A DNA stretch of 64,000 bases, from assembly GCA_039720395.1 (NCBI GenBank), contig CM077833.1:28046271-28110270 (forward strand), given 5' to 3'. A program made the position numbers and the translations under genes. This document shows, piece by piece, positions 34,031-46,596 of the stretch. The stretch is from Liquidambar formosana (Eukaryota; Streptophyta; Magnoliopsida; Saxifragales; Altingiaceae). The notes beneath the pieces were generated by a model. That model saw only the letters and a program-made list of their open reading frames with translations, ran no database searches and was not told where the DNA came from. How positions within the stretch are numbered: position 1 is the first letter of the stretch; every line of letters starts with the position of its first letter.

Positions 34031-36280
34031 TTGTAGAAAAGAAAGTGTTCTCATATTGATTTTGTTACCAAAAAATGATGAGAAAGTCCAATTGTGATAA
34101 TAAAAGAGTCCAAGAGCCAATTTCTGTCAATCCCAAATTTAATGAGAGAGAAAAAAAAGGCTGTCTCTCCCTGCATTGGTGGGTTCTCGTTATTACACTT
34201 CTCTAAAGTTCTCTCACAAATCACATTGTTAAATCATCGCCACTTATATTTTCTTCTCATGTTTGTGGGTCTTCACCCTTCACCAATATTCCAATACCCA
34301 AGAAGAAGGGCTAATCTCACAGTGTTCTCAGTTCAAACAAACCAATGGGCAGGTAAGCATCACATAGAACTGCAGGAGGCCGACACGTGGAAATCGGCCG
34401 ACCCCATCATAGGAACAATAATTAGAAGGCAACAACACAACTTAGATTGCAGAATCATTTTAGTTCACCTTTATTCAATTGAAGCTCCCATGTTAAGATG
34501 CTTTTGAAAATACTAGGCCATGGACAAGAAGATGTAAAGTGCCTTGAAAAAAAGGCAAGGAGAGGACAGATAATTGATGGTAGGTGTTCATCATACTCTT
34601 GAAAGATCTAAAAGTGTTTTTCTCTGAATCAGCTTGAGGCTAAAACATCAAATCCATCCATTCAATCTACTGTGAAAACTCAAAGTGTTGCTTAAAGTGA
34701 CCCTTTACTTGTGATTTATTTTATCTAGCATCAATAATAATTGGGTTTTTGGCCACTGTTTTAAGTCTGGAAAATTATGTCTACTAGTAGCTTTATGTTT
34801 GCATCAATGCAAACCAAACTTTTTCGGTTTAAACTCAAATATGGAACCCAGCTAGTGAGTGACTCTTACACGCCAAGTATGTTTATATGAACAAAACCAC
34901 TTGTCCAATCACTAGTCACTACACATGCTTGATACGGCATTTTTTTTTTCCTTTAAAATAAAACATCCTGTGCTGGGAGGGTGGGGTTCAGAGTTTAGAG
35001 AGATCCCTACCAACTTTATTGACCTAAAAGACAAAACAGGACATTTGCAAGTGATCCAATTGAAGATTATCCAAAATATAATCATACGTTAAATAAAAGG
35101 TTGCCTCTGGGAGTCCAAAGAGCAGCCCACCCTAATGATGCAGTAAAACAAAAGCGAAGACACGAGAGATTTACTTAAATCAGTGATTGCTAACATCTAT
35201 GGTGTAAATACATGGGTGCACTTTTTTTGCTGTTCTTGAGAATTGGGAATGCTCAACCTTGGTGCTCTCCTTAAATTTCTCAAGCGGGAAATATCCTTTT
35301 ACAGGATATGTATACATGGTACAATCACACCATAAGATCAGATAGTGTATACATAACCCCTAACACAACAAAATTTCTTTAGTATTGCCAGATGTTACAT
35401 TGTATCATATGTGGTTGACACCGACAATGGGTCCTCTTCCATATTAGTCCATATTGATGGACGACCCTATCTTGGACAGTGACTAGCCTTTTTGTTTGTT
35501 TGGACCCCCTGCTAAAAAAGCATGATGGGCAATTCCACCATTCATTTGTGTATGCTCTAAGCTTATCTGTTTTGTACCAAACGAACATCAACTAAGATTT
35601 AAGTCTTAATGCCCTTAGCAAAGATTTGTGCGCATGAGCAATTGAAACTCAAAATGCACATGAGCTGCTTAATTATAACCAAACATAATCTGTGACGCTC
35701 TAAAGTCGGTTCAAGAACTAAAAAATTTTCCTCAATTAGATCCCATTGATCAGCTCAATCTTCATTTTGGTTGCCAAGCAAGCCTTATATTGAATAAGAT
35801 TGATCTGACATAGAAAAAGAGAGGTAACTGAGATCAAGCAAGGGAGAGTCACTCATGAGCAAAAGCAAACTTCCATGGATAAACATGCAGGGAGAAATGT
35901 TAGGGGGAAAGATGAATTGCACCTCAATAATTAAGGAGGCGTTTGGGATGGGATTGGAAAAAAGCATAAAGCAAGCGATGGTGATACCCCATGTAATGAT
36001 CAGAGAGGCACATGCCAAACCAGCATTACCAGAGTCCTTTTTCCATCTTTTTGAGTTTTTTTTCTTCCTCTGCTTCCCCACAACTTGTGGTCCGACCTCC
36101 CTTATCTTATCACATTCAACCCTTCTCTTTTCATCACTAAACTTGGTCACATCATGCTTTAAATCCCAATTTTTTCTTCTCTCTTAACCAACTTGGATGG
36201 TCTTTTCCCCTTCCCCACTTCAAAGATTCCCAAGGACAATTCAATCAACCACCTTCCCCAACTCCCCATTTTCCTTTCCT
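34031..36280. other. Intergenic, no supported gene
   Basis: An open frame of 137 codons at 34094-34507 has no family resemblance; it contains a GCAG/GTAAGC splice-donor-like site near 34350, so a fragment of a first exon cannot be excluded. Overlapping open frames on both strands at 35785-36187 look like chance. The last part is probably promoter for the MIZ1-like gene. Confidence 0.4.
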
Positions 36281-36291
36281 AGCCCCCTCCC

Positions 36292-36297
36292 TATATT
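36292..36297 (+). promoter_or_regulatory. Putative TATA box of the MIZ1-like gene
   Basis: TATATT in a C-rich context about 100 bp before the ATG at 36395, a normal spacing for a leader of about 70 nt. Confidence 0.45.
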
Positions 36298-36394
36298 TAT
36301 CTTATAATGTTCTCACACCCATCTCCTACAAAAAACCACACCTTAGTCCCAAAATTTCAATCCCTTAGGAGGAAAAATAATAATTTATCCTCTA

Positions 36395-37087
36395 ATGCCA
36401 CCAGTGCAACCTAGCTCATTCCAACAAATGGAAAACACAGCCATACTATCTCTGCTTCGGCATACTTCTAATGAGAAGCGTTCAAAATCTTCCAGCGGCG
36501 GGTTCTTTCGAATGTTCAAGCTCTTCCCTATGCTGACCTCAGGGTGCAAGATGGTTGCACTATTAGGCCGACCACGAAAAGCTCTTATAACGGACAATGC
36601 CACGACGGGGACAATTTATGGCTATCGTAAAGGCAGAGTGAGCATAGCCATACAAGAGAATCCTTATTGCGTGCCCATGTTTGTCATTGAGCTACCAATG
36701 CTCACCAGCGCATTTCACAAAGAGATGGCATCGGATATAGTCCGAATTGCACTGGAGAGTGAGACCAAGACGCACAAGAAGAAACTAATGGAGGAGTATG
36801 TTTGGGCTGTGTATTGCAATGGCCGAAAAGTTGGGTACTCTATTAGGAGGAAGCAAATGTCAGAGGATGAGCTGCATGTTATGCAAACTTTGAGAGGGGT
36901 TTCAATGGGTGCAGGTGTTCTGCCGTGCCCCCCATCTGAGAAGGAAACGGCGGACGGAGAATTGACGTATATGAGGGCGAGATTCGAGAGGGTGATCGGA
37001 TCGAAGGATTCGGAGGCTTTGTACATGATAAATCCAGATGGTGCAGAGGGGCCAGAATTGAGCATTTTCTTTGTAAGGGTTCATTAG
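36395..37087 (+). CDS. MIZU-KUSSEI 1-like (DUF617) protein
   Basis: Single exon, 230 residues. After a short Ser-rich N-terminus (KRSKSSSGGFFRMFKLFPML, residues 28-47), the DUF617 domain runs from about 68 to 229. Family blocks visible are TGTIYGYRKGRVSIAIQE, FVIELPMLTSAFHKEM, EEYVWAVYCNGRKVGYSIRR, MRARFERVIGSKDSEALYMI and the terminal ELSIFFVRV. MIZ1 of Arabidopsis is needed for root hydrotropism; most DUF617 paralogues are uncharacterised, and this one is shorter than MIZ1 at its N-terminus, so I would not assign that function. No signal peptide or membrane span is seen. An intronless gene is normal for the family. Confidence 0.94.
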   Translation: MPPVQPSSFQQMENTAILSLLRHTSNEKRSKSSSGGFFRMFKLFPMLTSGCKMVALLGRPRKALITDNATTGTIYGYRKGRVSIAIQENPYCVPMFVIELPMLTSAFHKEMASDIVRIALESETKTHKKKLMEEYVWAVYCNGRKVGYSIRRKQMSEDELHVMQTLRGVSMGAGVLPCPPSEKETADGELTYMRARFERVIGSKDSEALYMINPDGAEGPELSIFFVRVH

Positions 37088-38749
37088 AATTTTATGTGCC
37101 ATTCTAGGTTATAGAGTACATAAAACTACTCTTGAAATTAAGGTCCCTTAAAAATGATTTTCTGAAGCTTTTCTTTTTATTTGTTCAATGAGATACACAT
37201 CGTTCACGCTTTCATAGTCCCTTGGTTGCAGTCATCTTCCCACCTGATGACAAAAATGAATTCACTGCCATGCCATTTTCATTGACCTAATTTCCAGTTG
37301 TGGGTAGTATTTGCACCTTTTTTTTTTTTTTTTTTTTGGTTTTTTGGTTTTTTGCGATTAAGCGTAGTATTTGCACTTGGTCACCGTACCAATACCAATT
37401 TCTTAGGCTTCACTCCAAATATATTTGTCACAAGACAAAGTGCAGGGCAAAGTATGGAATTAACTAGTATTTTTTGGAAGGAAATATTAGAAAGAGTAAT
37501 GTTTTCCAAGACATTCAATATCCATATCACGAATTCTTAAATAATAATAAATAAATAAAAATCATATCACAAAAAATGAAAGAGAGACTTCCGCATCCTT
37601 ATTCTAGCATTGACATGAAAAGGGGGAAAGAGGATTGACTGGAAACAGTTACAAAAGACAACCCATTGGATGACCTTAAAATAGATAAAAGAAACATTAA
37701 ACTCAAATAAACGATTTCGTAATCCCATGTGGATAGAGAATCAAATCATGGAGAGGGTTTGAATTTGTGTGATAAGAAGCAAACCAAAATTAAATGCTAC
37801 TCTTCCCAACTATTATTTCAAATATCTAGAGAAAAAAAAAATACATGTTAATAATGTGATGCTAATGTAGTGATTTCATGTTAATTGTTACATCGTGCGA
37901 CTAATTAATGTGGTGAGTCCATGTGATGTTTTATTATATTTCATATTTTTGGCGAGGGGATTGGGGGAGTGGGCAGTGAAAGACACCAAGAAAATGATTT
38001 CGAAGGATGGCACTGCTCTAAATTGTTTGTCGGTCGGGGTTTAAAGAATGACATAGCCTTCTAATATAGTGAATCCACCCAAAGCAATAATGTCATTCGG
38101 ACGGTTTAGATGTGTATTAAAAATAAAAAAAGGGAAAGAAGGGAGGAAGTAGGAGGCGTTTTCAACCAAAAGATCTTTATCTTCTTCTCGCAATCATCAG
38201 ATTCAGTCCCAGCTTGCCACTGAAACTGAGACATCATTTCACCTGGCCTATGGCTGGCAGCCTGGCGTACGTATAACAAGGCCAAACATCAGCCATTGAG
38301 CAGTAACTATAAATGCCATCATTGAATTCGTGTAGGGGGTCATATAATGGTGGCCATAAATTTGCATATCTTTCATGTGGTCCTCAGCCTACTGAAAGTA
38401 CAGACAACATTTGGACCATTTTTGCAAAGCACTTCTAGGATGCAATTAACATGAAATCTTCCATTTCTGTTTTCTGGAAACCATTGAAAGTGCTAATTAT
38501 TTGTGAAATACAAATTACGCTATCTACCTAACTCTACTTTATCGCAACTCACTCAAGGTTCTGAGGACTAATAAACATGGTGAGCGAACATTACGGAATG
38601 AAACCCTTTTGGTGCTGTCTTGACCACCAACCTTTATATCTAGTGCTAGTTGGTTTTTAATTTGTGATTGGACGGATAATTTTTCAGGGATAAGTCTAGC
38701 AAATTTTCACGACCTAACCTTTATTTCAAAATACTATATCATTTGCCTA
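37088..38749. other. Intergenic downstream of the MIZ1-like gene
   Basis: 3' flank and AT-rich spacer with a micro-insertion at 37304-37376. No further gene. Confidence 0.5.
37304..37376 (-). mobile_element. Micro-insertion with 13-bp duplication and poly-A tail
   Basis: GTAGTATTTGCAC occurs at 37304-37316 and 37364-37376. Between them are 47 bp, almost all T on the plus strand, which read on the minus strand as GCTTAATCGC followed by a long A-run broken by two CC pairs. This fits target-primed insertion of a poly-A tail with only about 10 bp of element body. It lies about 220 bp past the MIZ1-like stop codon. Confidence 0.75.
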
Positions 38750-38773
38750 ATATATATATATATATATATATAT
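38750..38773. repeat. (TA)n microsatellite
   Basis: Twelve TA units followed by a T-run. Confidence 0.9.
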
Positions 38774-41700
38774 TTAATTTTTTTTTTGAGCACAAAACAT
38801 TAATCAAATCCTACAAATTTATGCTTAACTCTGTATTATTACCAAAATATTCACAAGAGTAATTAAAATGGAAAAAATTTCCCAAATTTTTTAGCCGTAT
38901 TCAGAGGGAAACTAACCAGGGTTAGAAATTTGAGTGAGGCCCGTTCAAAGAAGTCAATGATTGGGCTGCTATTGAAGGGTATAGAGTTATAGACCTCACT
39001 CGAGGAGGCCCATTTTAGCTGGTACACTGCTAGTCTGCTGCTACTCTTCATCCCCGTGTTTGAACTTTGAAGGGAACCCTAGTCTCGTTGACAAGTAAAG
39101 AAGCTACAAGGATCACCCCTACAAGCCAGGCCCATGGGCCTCTAACATATCAAGTGAACCTTTTGGTTTCTATGTAAACCCAACCCAATCTCTCGAATAG
39201 GTTCTGCCCCTGATTCATGCTGGGATAAGCTAGCATGTGCTAGCAAATTGGCAATAAGTTGGGATCGGGCAAACTAACCCTGAATCGAAATAACACCCGT
39301 TTCCGTTTGAGTCTCATCAGCTCAATGAGTTGTCCACCATTGTTGGCTTGTTGCTTTCAGGGCAAAGATTAAAAAAAAGAAAAAGAAAAAAAGTCTTACC
39401 ATTGTAGCTTCTTTGATTTGCCCCTGGCAGTTGGCGGCCACTTTGTACCACGTATGCTTCTGTCGTCCTTGTTTCGTAATAGCAAAAGCAATTTATCCAG
39501 GTGAGGTTTAGCTGTTTGATCAATGATCATCATACATTGTTCTTAGAAGTATTTTTCCTCCCCCAAGATTTTAGTGCTCTAATAGCTAAGTTTCCCACAG
39601 TTTGGGTTTCTATTACGTACATACATTTATGATAAACACGAATAAACAGACAAGAGGCAGGCCAAAAATTGGGAAACTCCAAACAACAAAGGGAACAAAC
39701 AAACAACCGTAACCAAATAGTTGACCCATCGCAGAGACGGACAAAGTAATCCATTCCCACGCGTTTTACTGGGCAGGATTTCCTGAGCCTAAAACCAAGC
39801 CGACCGGCAAATGGGTTGGAAGGGCGCACCGTGGGTCCCACTCACTGCTAAAACATCAGGCGGCTCAATTTCTTCATCATCACATCAGGAAAAGAGGAAA
39901 ATTACCTCATATCCGATTTTCAGGTCCCACTCTACAACCGTCAGTACACAATATTTTACAGAAACCTGTCCTTTCACACTGTTTTCAGAAACCTGTCCTT
40001 TCACACTGTTTTTTCGAAACAAGTCGGAGAGAGAGAGAGAGAGAGATTGATTGCCAGCTGTGTGGAGTATCAACTGCCCAACTGCTTCTAAAGCTACATC
40101 ACAGGTACACCATAACCCTCCAAAATCTCATTACTATTGCCACGTGGGCGGCTACGATGTGATGATAACACTCCTCCCCTGTTCATATTACAGGAGCAGC
40201 CATCCCCAGTTGTTTTCAAAGCGCGTGATTTGCACTCTATCAGCATTGGATTCATGTACTCCCACGAATTTCTGAAAAGTAGGGCTAACCGGGCAATTTG
40301 GTTTTAGTGGTGGCGGATTTCTCAAGTGGCACTATGACACTCTTTGGAGTCTTGGGAACACTTGTAGCCGACCAGTTTCAATGTTTGTCTGACTCGCAAA
40401 ATGGGAAATTTTTATTTTTATGCTTATTTTTATCTTTCAAATTCAAATTGGCCTGGTTCATAAATTGTTCAATTCAAATCCAATTCTCCCAAGTCTTAAA
40501 AGTATTCACAATTTGGTTTATCGGCCATGATTGAAATTATAGAAAAATAGATTACATTCAGCATCTTCTTCCCTTTTTTTGGCATTTCAGATATAAAAGT
40601 CTAAAGATTTCAATTATTCCACCACGTTCTGCATTGACGGACGAGGCCATCAAACCAAGATATGACTTAATACAATTTATGTCCCCCCTAAATTGATTTT
40701 TTATATCAAAATGTTTGACAATTTTTTGTTGACTAGTTACATTTGTATACAAATTTATCCTTTTTTTTAAAAAACTATTAGTATTTTTATTTTGGACCAA
40801 TATGAAATCTAAATCTTCAATTTTACTGATTTTATGAATATAAGTAAAACTAAGGTTCAATTTATATCTATTGACGTTTAAGATAAATTTAGTTAGTAAA
40901 TAATTTAAACCGAACGAAAAATTAGATACTAAATCTTCTATTTCTTGACAAATAAATCTTAAGTGATCTAATACAACCTACTAATCTCTTAGACACATAT
41001 AATCCAATTACCGGATAAATCTTATAAGTAGTTTCGAGAAAACATCAGAACCACTTGCTTAGCAAGAACTCGAGGACAAAAGTATTAATCCACGGTTCAT
41101 ATTAAAGAGTGCGAATCACGCTCCTTGATGACGAGTGGGGTCATTGCCTCTTGTTGCATCACAACTATAAAGTCAAAGCAATTCAACCCGAATCACGTGA
41201 GATTCTTCCAGGCTGTTGCGTGGGCCCTTCCTACGTGGAAGACGTTGAAGTCATCCTGAAACTGCTATATGCCTATATTTTAAAAGGTAGGGGACCTTCC
41301 TTTTAACGGGATTACTTTGGGAAGGGTCGATTAGAGCCGTCGATTTAAGTGACTTAAAGCTAATGGGATTGGGGACTTACAGCTGTAAATCTGCAAAGTT
41401 AGTCAAAAAGGAATGGGTCCACTTGCCTTTTTAAAACGTTTCTTATATGTGTTAAACAGCTCTGCCTTTCCTGTCATGTTTTAAACGCCTCCTTGTAAGT
41501 CTGAACTAGTCCGAGAATGATTTTTATTTATTTTTATTTCTTCTCCGCATTGGTTCTCTTCTTTGCCCCTTACTTACATCTCTTCGGTTCAAGAAATACA
41601 TGTTGGATAAGCTCAGTTTAAATAAGGAAAACAAAAGTGATTCTTGATATTTATATCTCAACTAGGAGGGTGGTTTAAGTGCAGGAATATTTGAAATATC

Positions 41701-42760
41701 TTATACATGATCAATAAAAAGGGGAAGTGGTCTTATTCCACATCTACATTGGTTTTTTTTTTTTTTTTTTGGCTTGTGATCGACATTGATCCATACTAAT
41801 TATATTGTGATACATTCTTAGATTTATATAATATGATATTTGTCTAAGTATTTATACGGTCATACATTAACTACAATTTCTTGAAGGAATTGTATATAAA
41901 CAAAAAAATGGGTATGAGTTAAATATGTACTCAACATCTGGATGGTTTTCTTATAAGAAAAATCACACATAATCTCTTTAATTATAAGTCAGCTTTGAAA
42001 AACTATTTCAAAAATTTGAACCAAAATAAATGACTTGCTAAAACTATTACGTTATTACATCTTGGCCTCATTCTGCAATTTGTGGTCAATTCTCATAAAT
42101 TTAATGCATAAACCAATTATAAAAGGCTTGTTTTTTGCATTAAACTTGTTTTTGCATTAAATTTTATAACGGCAAGCAAACAAAATGGGAACAAGATTTT
42201 GTAATTTTATTATTCAAGGAGATTATTTGTTTAATTTTAAAATTTAGAAGAAATTTGTGAAAGTGGTGTAGGATCAAGAGATTTTCATGTAATTTACTTT
42301 TTTTTTTTTTATTAACACGACTACGCAGGTCATGATAGTAATTCAGCAAATAAAATTTCTAAATCTTAATTTTGAAAATTGGATCTTTGTCAACTCATGA
42401 AATTGAAGCCAATTGGGAACAGCCCTCGCTTAAAATAATCAGAGATTGGCAACCAGCTCACTTTAGTTCCCCTACTAAAAAACTATCCCCGTCTCTTCTC
42501 AACGGCGCAAAAAGGCCCACAATGGTCATTGTACAAAGTCCCGACAAAGACAGAATCGCTGGCGACAAATTTGCCCCCCGGAAGAAAATAAAAAATCTGA
42601 ATAAATGAATAATAACGGGGTGCGCATCTACGCACCCGTTCTAGTTAGAACCCCTACCAACTTTACACAAGGCAGTTTCCAAGAAGTACCCTTCTCCTGT
42701 AAGGAAAAAGGGCAAAATTCACCCCCTTCAAGTGCATGCACCTCTCTCTCCCTCTCTCTC
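38774..42760. other. Long gene-free stretch before the MYB gene
   Basis: Only short chance frames are present on either strand. It contains a 27-bp tandem duplication (39961-40014), an AG tract (about 40027-40046) and poly-T runs near 41753 and 42299. I see no transposon ends that I can fix. Confidence 0.5.
39961..40014. repeat. 27-bp tandem duplication
   Basis: Two perfect or near-perfect adjacent copies of a unit starting GAAACCTGTCCTTTCACAC, at 39961-39987 and 39988-40014. Confidence 0.9.
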
Positions 42761-42768
42761 TCTATACA

Positions 42769-42776
42769 TATATAAA
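42769..42776 (+). promoter_or_regulatory. Putative TATA box of the MYB gene
   Basis: TATATAAA lies 114 bp before the ATG at 42890, just after a CT-rich tract. The implied leader is about 85 nt and itself CT-rich. Confidence 0.65.
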
Positions 42777-42889
42777 CACAAAGCCTCTCTTATATTCTCA
42801 TTCTATCCATAGCCAGCTGCTTTGAACTTCACTTATCCAAAGTCCCCATCTCTCTTTATCTCTATATTTATATCTATATATCTCTGTCA

Positions 42890-43567
42890 ATGGAAGCAAT
42901 ATTCCATGGAAATTCATGCTCTACTTCCTCCTGCGACTCTTCTTCTTCAGAGTCTTCCTTGTCTTGTAAGACACCCAGAGGTTTAAACAAGCCGGAGAGG
43001 ATCAAAGGGCCGTGGAGTGCAGAAGAGGACCGGGTCCTGACCCGATTAGTTGAAAAATACGGACCGAGAAACTGGTCCCTTATAAGCCGTCACATAAAGG
43101 GTCGGTCCGGCAAGTCTTGCCGGCTCAGGTGGTGCAACCAGCTGAGCCCGAACGTGGAACACCGTCCGTTCTCTCCGGCTGAGGACGAGACCATCTTGGC
43201 TGCCCATGCGAGGTACGGTAACAGGTGGGCCACCATTGCTCGGTTACTCCCCGGTCGGACAGATAATGCGGTCAAAAACCATTGGAACTCTACGTTGAAG
43301 AGGAGACAGAGGGGACAACAAATGGACGGTTGTGATCAGGAAGAGAAGGCGGCCTCGGGATCTACGTTGTCGTGCATGGCAATGGAATCTGACCCAATGA
43401 CTACGTTATCACTGGCGCCGCCGGGGATCGGTGGGTCGGAGGGCATGCCGGCGCGGCGGTCGGAGAGTTTGCCGGCGGGGTTTTGGGATGTGATGAGGGA
43501 TGTGATTGCGAAGGAGGTGAGGGACTATGTGTCTTCGACGCTGTCTGAAACTTCGGGGTTTCATTAG
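42890..43567 (+). CDS. R2R3-MYB transcription factor, subgroup 22 (MYB44/73-like)
   Basis: Single exon, 225 residues. After a Ser-rich start, R2 spans about 38-86 with tryptophans 42, 62 and 81, and R3 about 91-137 with Phe94 in place of the first Trp, then Trp113 and Trp132. The motifs [44 protein letters not shown] and [18 protein letters not shown] match subgroup 22 (MYB44, 70, 73, 77). The C-terminal [17 protein letters not shown] resembles the conserved subgroup-22 helix near the end of these proteins. It lacks the TGLYMSP motif I expect after R3, and it is shorter than MYB44. Such factors are nuclear DNA-binding regulators of stress, ABA and auxin responses. No intron, as usual in this subgroup. 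Confidence 0.95.
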   Translation: MEAIFHGNSCSTSSCDSSSSESSLSCKTPRGLNKPERIKGPWSAEEDRVLTRLVEKYGPRNWSLISRHIKGRSGKSCRLRWCNQLSPNVEHRPFSPAEDETILAAHARYGNRWATIARLLPGRTDNAVKNHWNSTLKRRQRGQQMDGCDQEEKAASGSTLSCMAMESDPMTTLSLAPPGIGGSEGMPARRSESLPAGFWDVMRDVIAKEVRDYVSSTLSETSGFH

Positions 43568-44773
43568 GACGATGACGTGTTCGTTTTGTATTAGTCGGTT
43601 TCGGCTTCTGGGTACTTTGCTGTATAAATATGTTGTTGAAGGGCAAATGTAAGTTTATGAATAGCTGAACTTGAAGCTTTGAACAACTTCTTCGTATGAT
43701 ATTCTGGTCCTACATTGTGTGCCGTTAGCCTATCGCCCATCGGAAGGAAAATAATTATTTAAAAAAAAGGGAAAAAATATTCTATAACCAACACGAAAGG
43801 GGAAAAAAAGAAAAAAAACTTAAATTTTGTTAAGAGCTTTCTGGGCGGGTTCCTGTGCAATCATGGCAGTACTGTGTCAGCTGGCCTACTGACAATGCAA
43901 AAGCAGCGAATAACTAATAACTTTTCTCATTTTACAATGTGTGAGGTGTGGTTACTCATAAAAGGTGATTTAGTTAAGAAGAAATCATCCTCATTGTTAC
44001 TATTTTTAGATTTTTTTTTTTTTTTTTTTCATGTTGAAATTACTTCTTCTGGTAATCCTTTTATTATTATTATTATTATTAATCGGCATCTTCTGGTAAT
44101 CTTATCCTTAAACAAAAAGGATGGTAAAGCAATATTGGTGTATATGTTCGTCTTACACATCCAAGAAAAAGAAAGAAAAAGAGGGCCTGTAATTTTTTTT
44201 TTCTTCTTTTAATCATGTAGATATTGAAATGGTACACGTTTTAAAATTTTCAAAAAAAAAAAAAAAAAAATTCATGCGTGAATGTAGTTTACTACCACAT
44301 TGTTATGAAGAGAAATTAGGGGTGAAACTGAAGAATATTGCTATATATTATCTCCTTGAGATTCATCTTGCGGTGTAGAGAATTGGGCGCTCGAACGAAA
44401 AAACGTGTTGAGTTGTAACACTTGGTTCTCCAAATTTCTTTACATTGATTGACTATGCTTTATAAATTTGTCGTCTTGTTTGTTAAAGAGACAAATTTGA
44501 ACAACAATAATAACAATAATGTGGTCATCTATAAAATATATATTTTTTATTTGCATGTTTTCCTGACAACTATTAGATATTGTTTTCATGTCTAACAATT
44601 TTCAATCTACTTGGAATTTAACGAAATTTTAGGTGAAAATTTAAGATTGGTTTAATTAAGAATTCCTATGTTTTGGATTATGAAGAATTGTTTTTGAGTA
44701 GGGTAAACTTGGGTGATGATTAATGTATCATAGCCTTGCATTCGCAATGTTGATATGAGAGAGAGAGAGTCAT
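43568..44773. other. Intergenic downstream of the MYB gene
   Basis: 3' flank, then AT-rich spacer with poly-T and poly-A runs near 44010 and 44253 and a short ATT repeat near 44062. No gene. Confidence 0.5.
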
Positions 44774-44781
44774 GTTATAAT

Positions 44782-45158
44782 TAGGGGCAGAATTAGAAAT
44801 TTTTTTTTGGAGGGGGGTCGAAGTAAATTTTTATAAATATTTTTTATTACACATGTCATGCTAAATTTTTTTTTACAATATTCATATTAGCTAGAATTTG
44901 ACAAAATACAACAAATGTTCTTTTTTTGAGACTTTATCAATTTTTGAGTTTAAAATTCTGAAATAAAATATGAAAATATAGGCATAAAAATGAAAATCTA
45001 CTTATGATCGAGAGATTATATTTGAAATAAACAAAAATTTGGGAAGGCCATTGATATATGTTTTTGAAACATTAACTTCCATTCAAATAAATATATAAGA
45101 TATTTTCAATCTTTGGGGTGCCATGGCCCCTCCAAAGCCATGTGTAGTTCCACCCTTA
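44782..45158. mobile_element. hAT-type MITE with perfect 8-bp duplication
   Basis: The ends TAGGGGCAGAA and TTCCACCCTTA are inverted repeats with three mismatches. They are flanked by GTTATAAT on both sides (44774-44781 and 45159-45166), the 8-bp duplication expected of hAT elements. The subterminal GGAGGGGGG and CCCCTCC also pair. The element is 377 bp, with no transposase. Confidence 0.88.
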
Positions 45159-45166
45159 GTTATAAT

Positions 45167-46596
45167 ACTGCTTAGAAGTTAATGGATGAGATCGGATCAC
45201 TGGGGAATACAAAACAAACACATGGATTTATAGAGTAAGAGAGCATTTGAGGGGAGGATTATTTTTGACAAAAATGTAATTATAAAGAAGAATAAAATGA
45301 AACTACTGTCAAATTATCCTATGTATCTCCCAACTTAAATAGAGAGACTATTCATTGGCACGCTTGGTGAGCCTGTCTCACACAGTAAAAAAAAAAAAAA
45401 TAAATAAATTAGAGAGAGTGAAGGAGACCCGTGGGGGAGTAGTATGAAAGTTTGAGTCACAAAAGTCTAGAATAATACAAAATTTGATACCGTGGGACTG
45501 TGATGATGTAAACACGAAACAGGAGAGCTATTCTTTCAAGGATGGGGCAACGGGGCATATACAGCAGTTGAAAGTAAGTACTCAAAAGGTGTGTCCCACT
45601 CCCACGCCACTTTAAGGCCGCACGGCCGCACTAATCAATTTTCTATTCAATGAAAAAGGCATGCATGTTTCAAACGTGCCAAACGCTAGAACTGGGCTTT
45701 GTAAACCAATCGAAGCTCCACGACAGGCTTAAAACGGCCCAACAAACTTGGCTTAGATTTTGGGCCTTCCTGGTCTACAAACTACACTACAAGTCCAATG
45801 TTCCAATGTCGATTGTAGTCTAATCATTTCAAATTTTGCTTAAAATGAGACTCTTTAATAAGCATGGATAATTGGATATGAATGACAGATTGATAGAGTG
45901 GGATTCATTTGGCCCAAAATTGGAGAGATGAGCTAGCCCGGGTTCTGTTTGGACCTAAAGGCCTGTTTAGAAATTTTGAAAATTGGATTAGTCTCAGCTT
46001 ACTTAATTTTATCTAGTTTTTTTAGTACTTTTTAAGTGAACTCAAAGTTAATTTGAAAATAATAAGCTGTGTTATGCCTCTCTTTGAACCTCTAATCTAT
46101 CTTACTCTTATCCTTTACTCCAACCTTTCACCGTTAGGTTAGCCGTAGTGGTAAAAATGTGAAACCAAATAAATCAACTCGTGTTCAACCCGTTGGATAT
46201 GAATGTTTTTAAAACAGATTTACCAGAAAAAGAAACCCAATTGCACTTTTAAATGGGATTCATGAAATGGTAAGTCCTATTTTTGCATCCTTATTTCCTC
46301 AATTATCGAAAAGACTACAAATTCATAATTAAAAGGAAAATTTTCAAAGCGAACGCAGTTTTTATTCCATGTAAGTAAAACCAAGAACAAAGGAAAATCC
46401 CCTCACACCTCTTTCTATAGCTAATACAGTATCAAGAGAAACGAAGTTTAAAAAAACAAAAAAAAAAAAACTCCTTTAATTTATTATCAATCGCGGTCCT
46501 CCCCCGATTTATTTAAGATTTTCGATCACCCAACCATAAACATGAAGTAAAACAATAATAAACAGCACTGCGTCTTCCCTGGCCTTGTTTCTATGA
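45167..46596. other. Intergenic
   Basis: AT-rich spacer, 3' flank of the cupredoxin gene at the right end. No gene seen. Confidence 0.5.

Noticed and set aside
34094..34507. 137-codon open frame
   Set aside because: No recognisable family, no promoter signal and no downstream exons; kept only as a note in the intergenic entry.
35785..36187. Overlapping open frames on both strands (121 and 110 codons)
   Set aside because: Neither shows a domain, and they lie in the probable promoter region of the MIZ1-like gene.
41748..41800. Poly-T run with possible flanking ACATTG repeats
   Set aside because: The shared flank is only six bases and no TTATC-type tail is present, so a micro-insertion is not supported.
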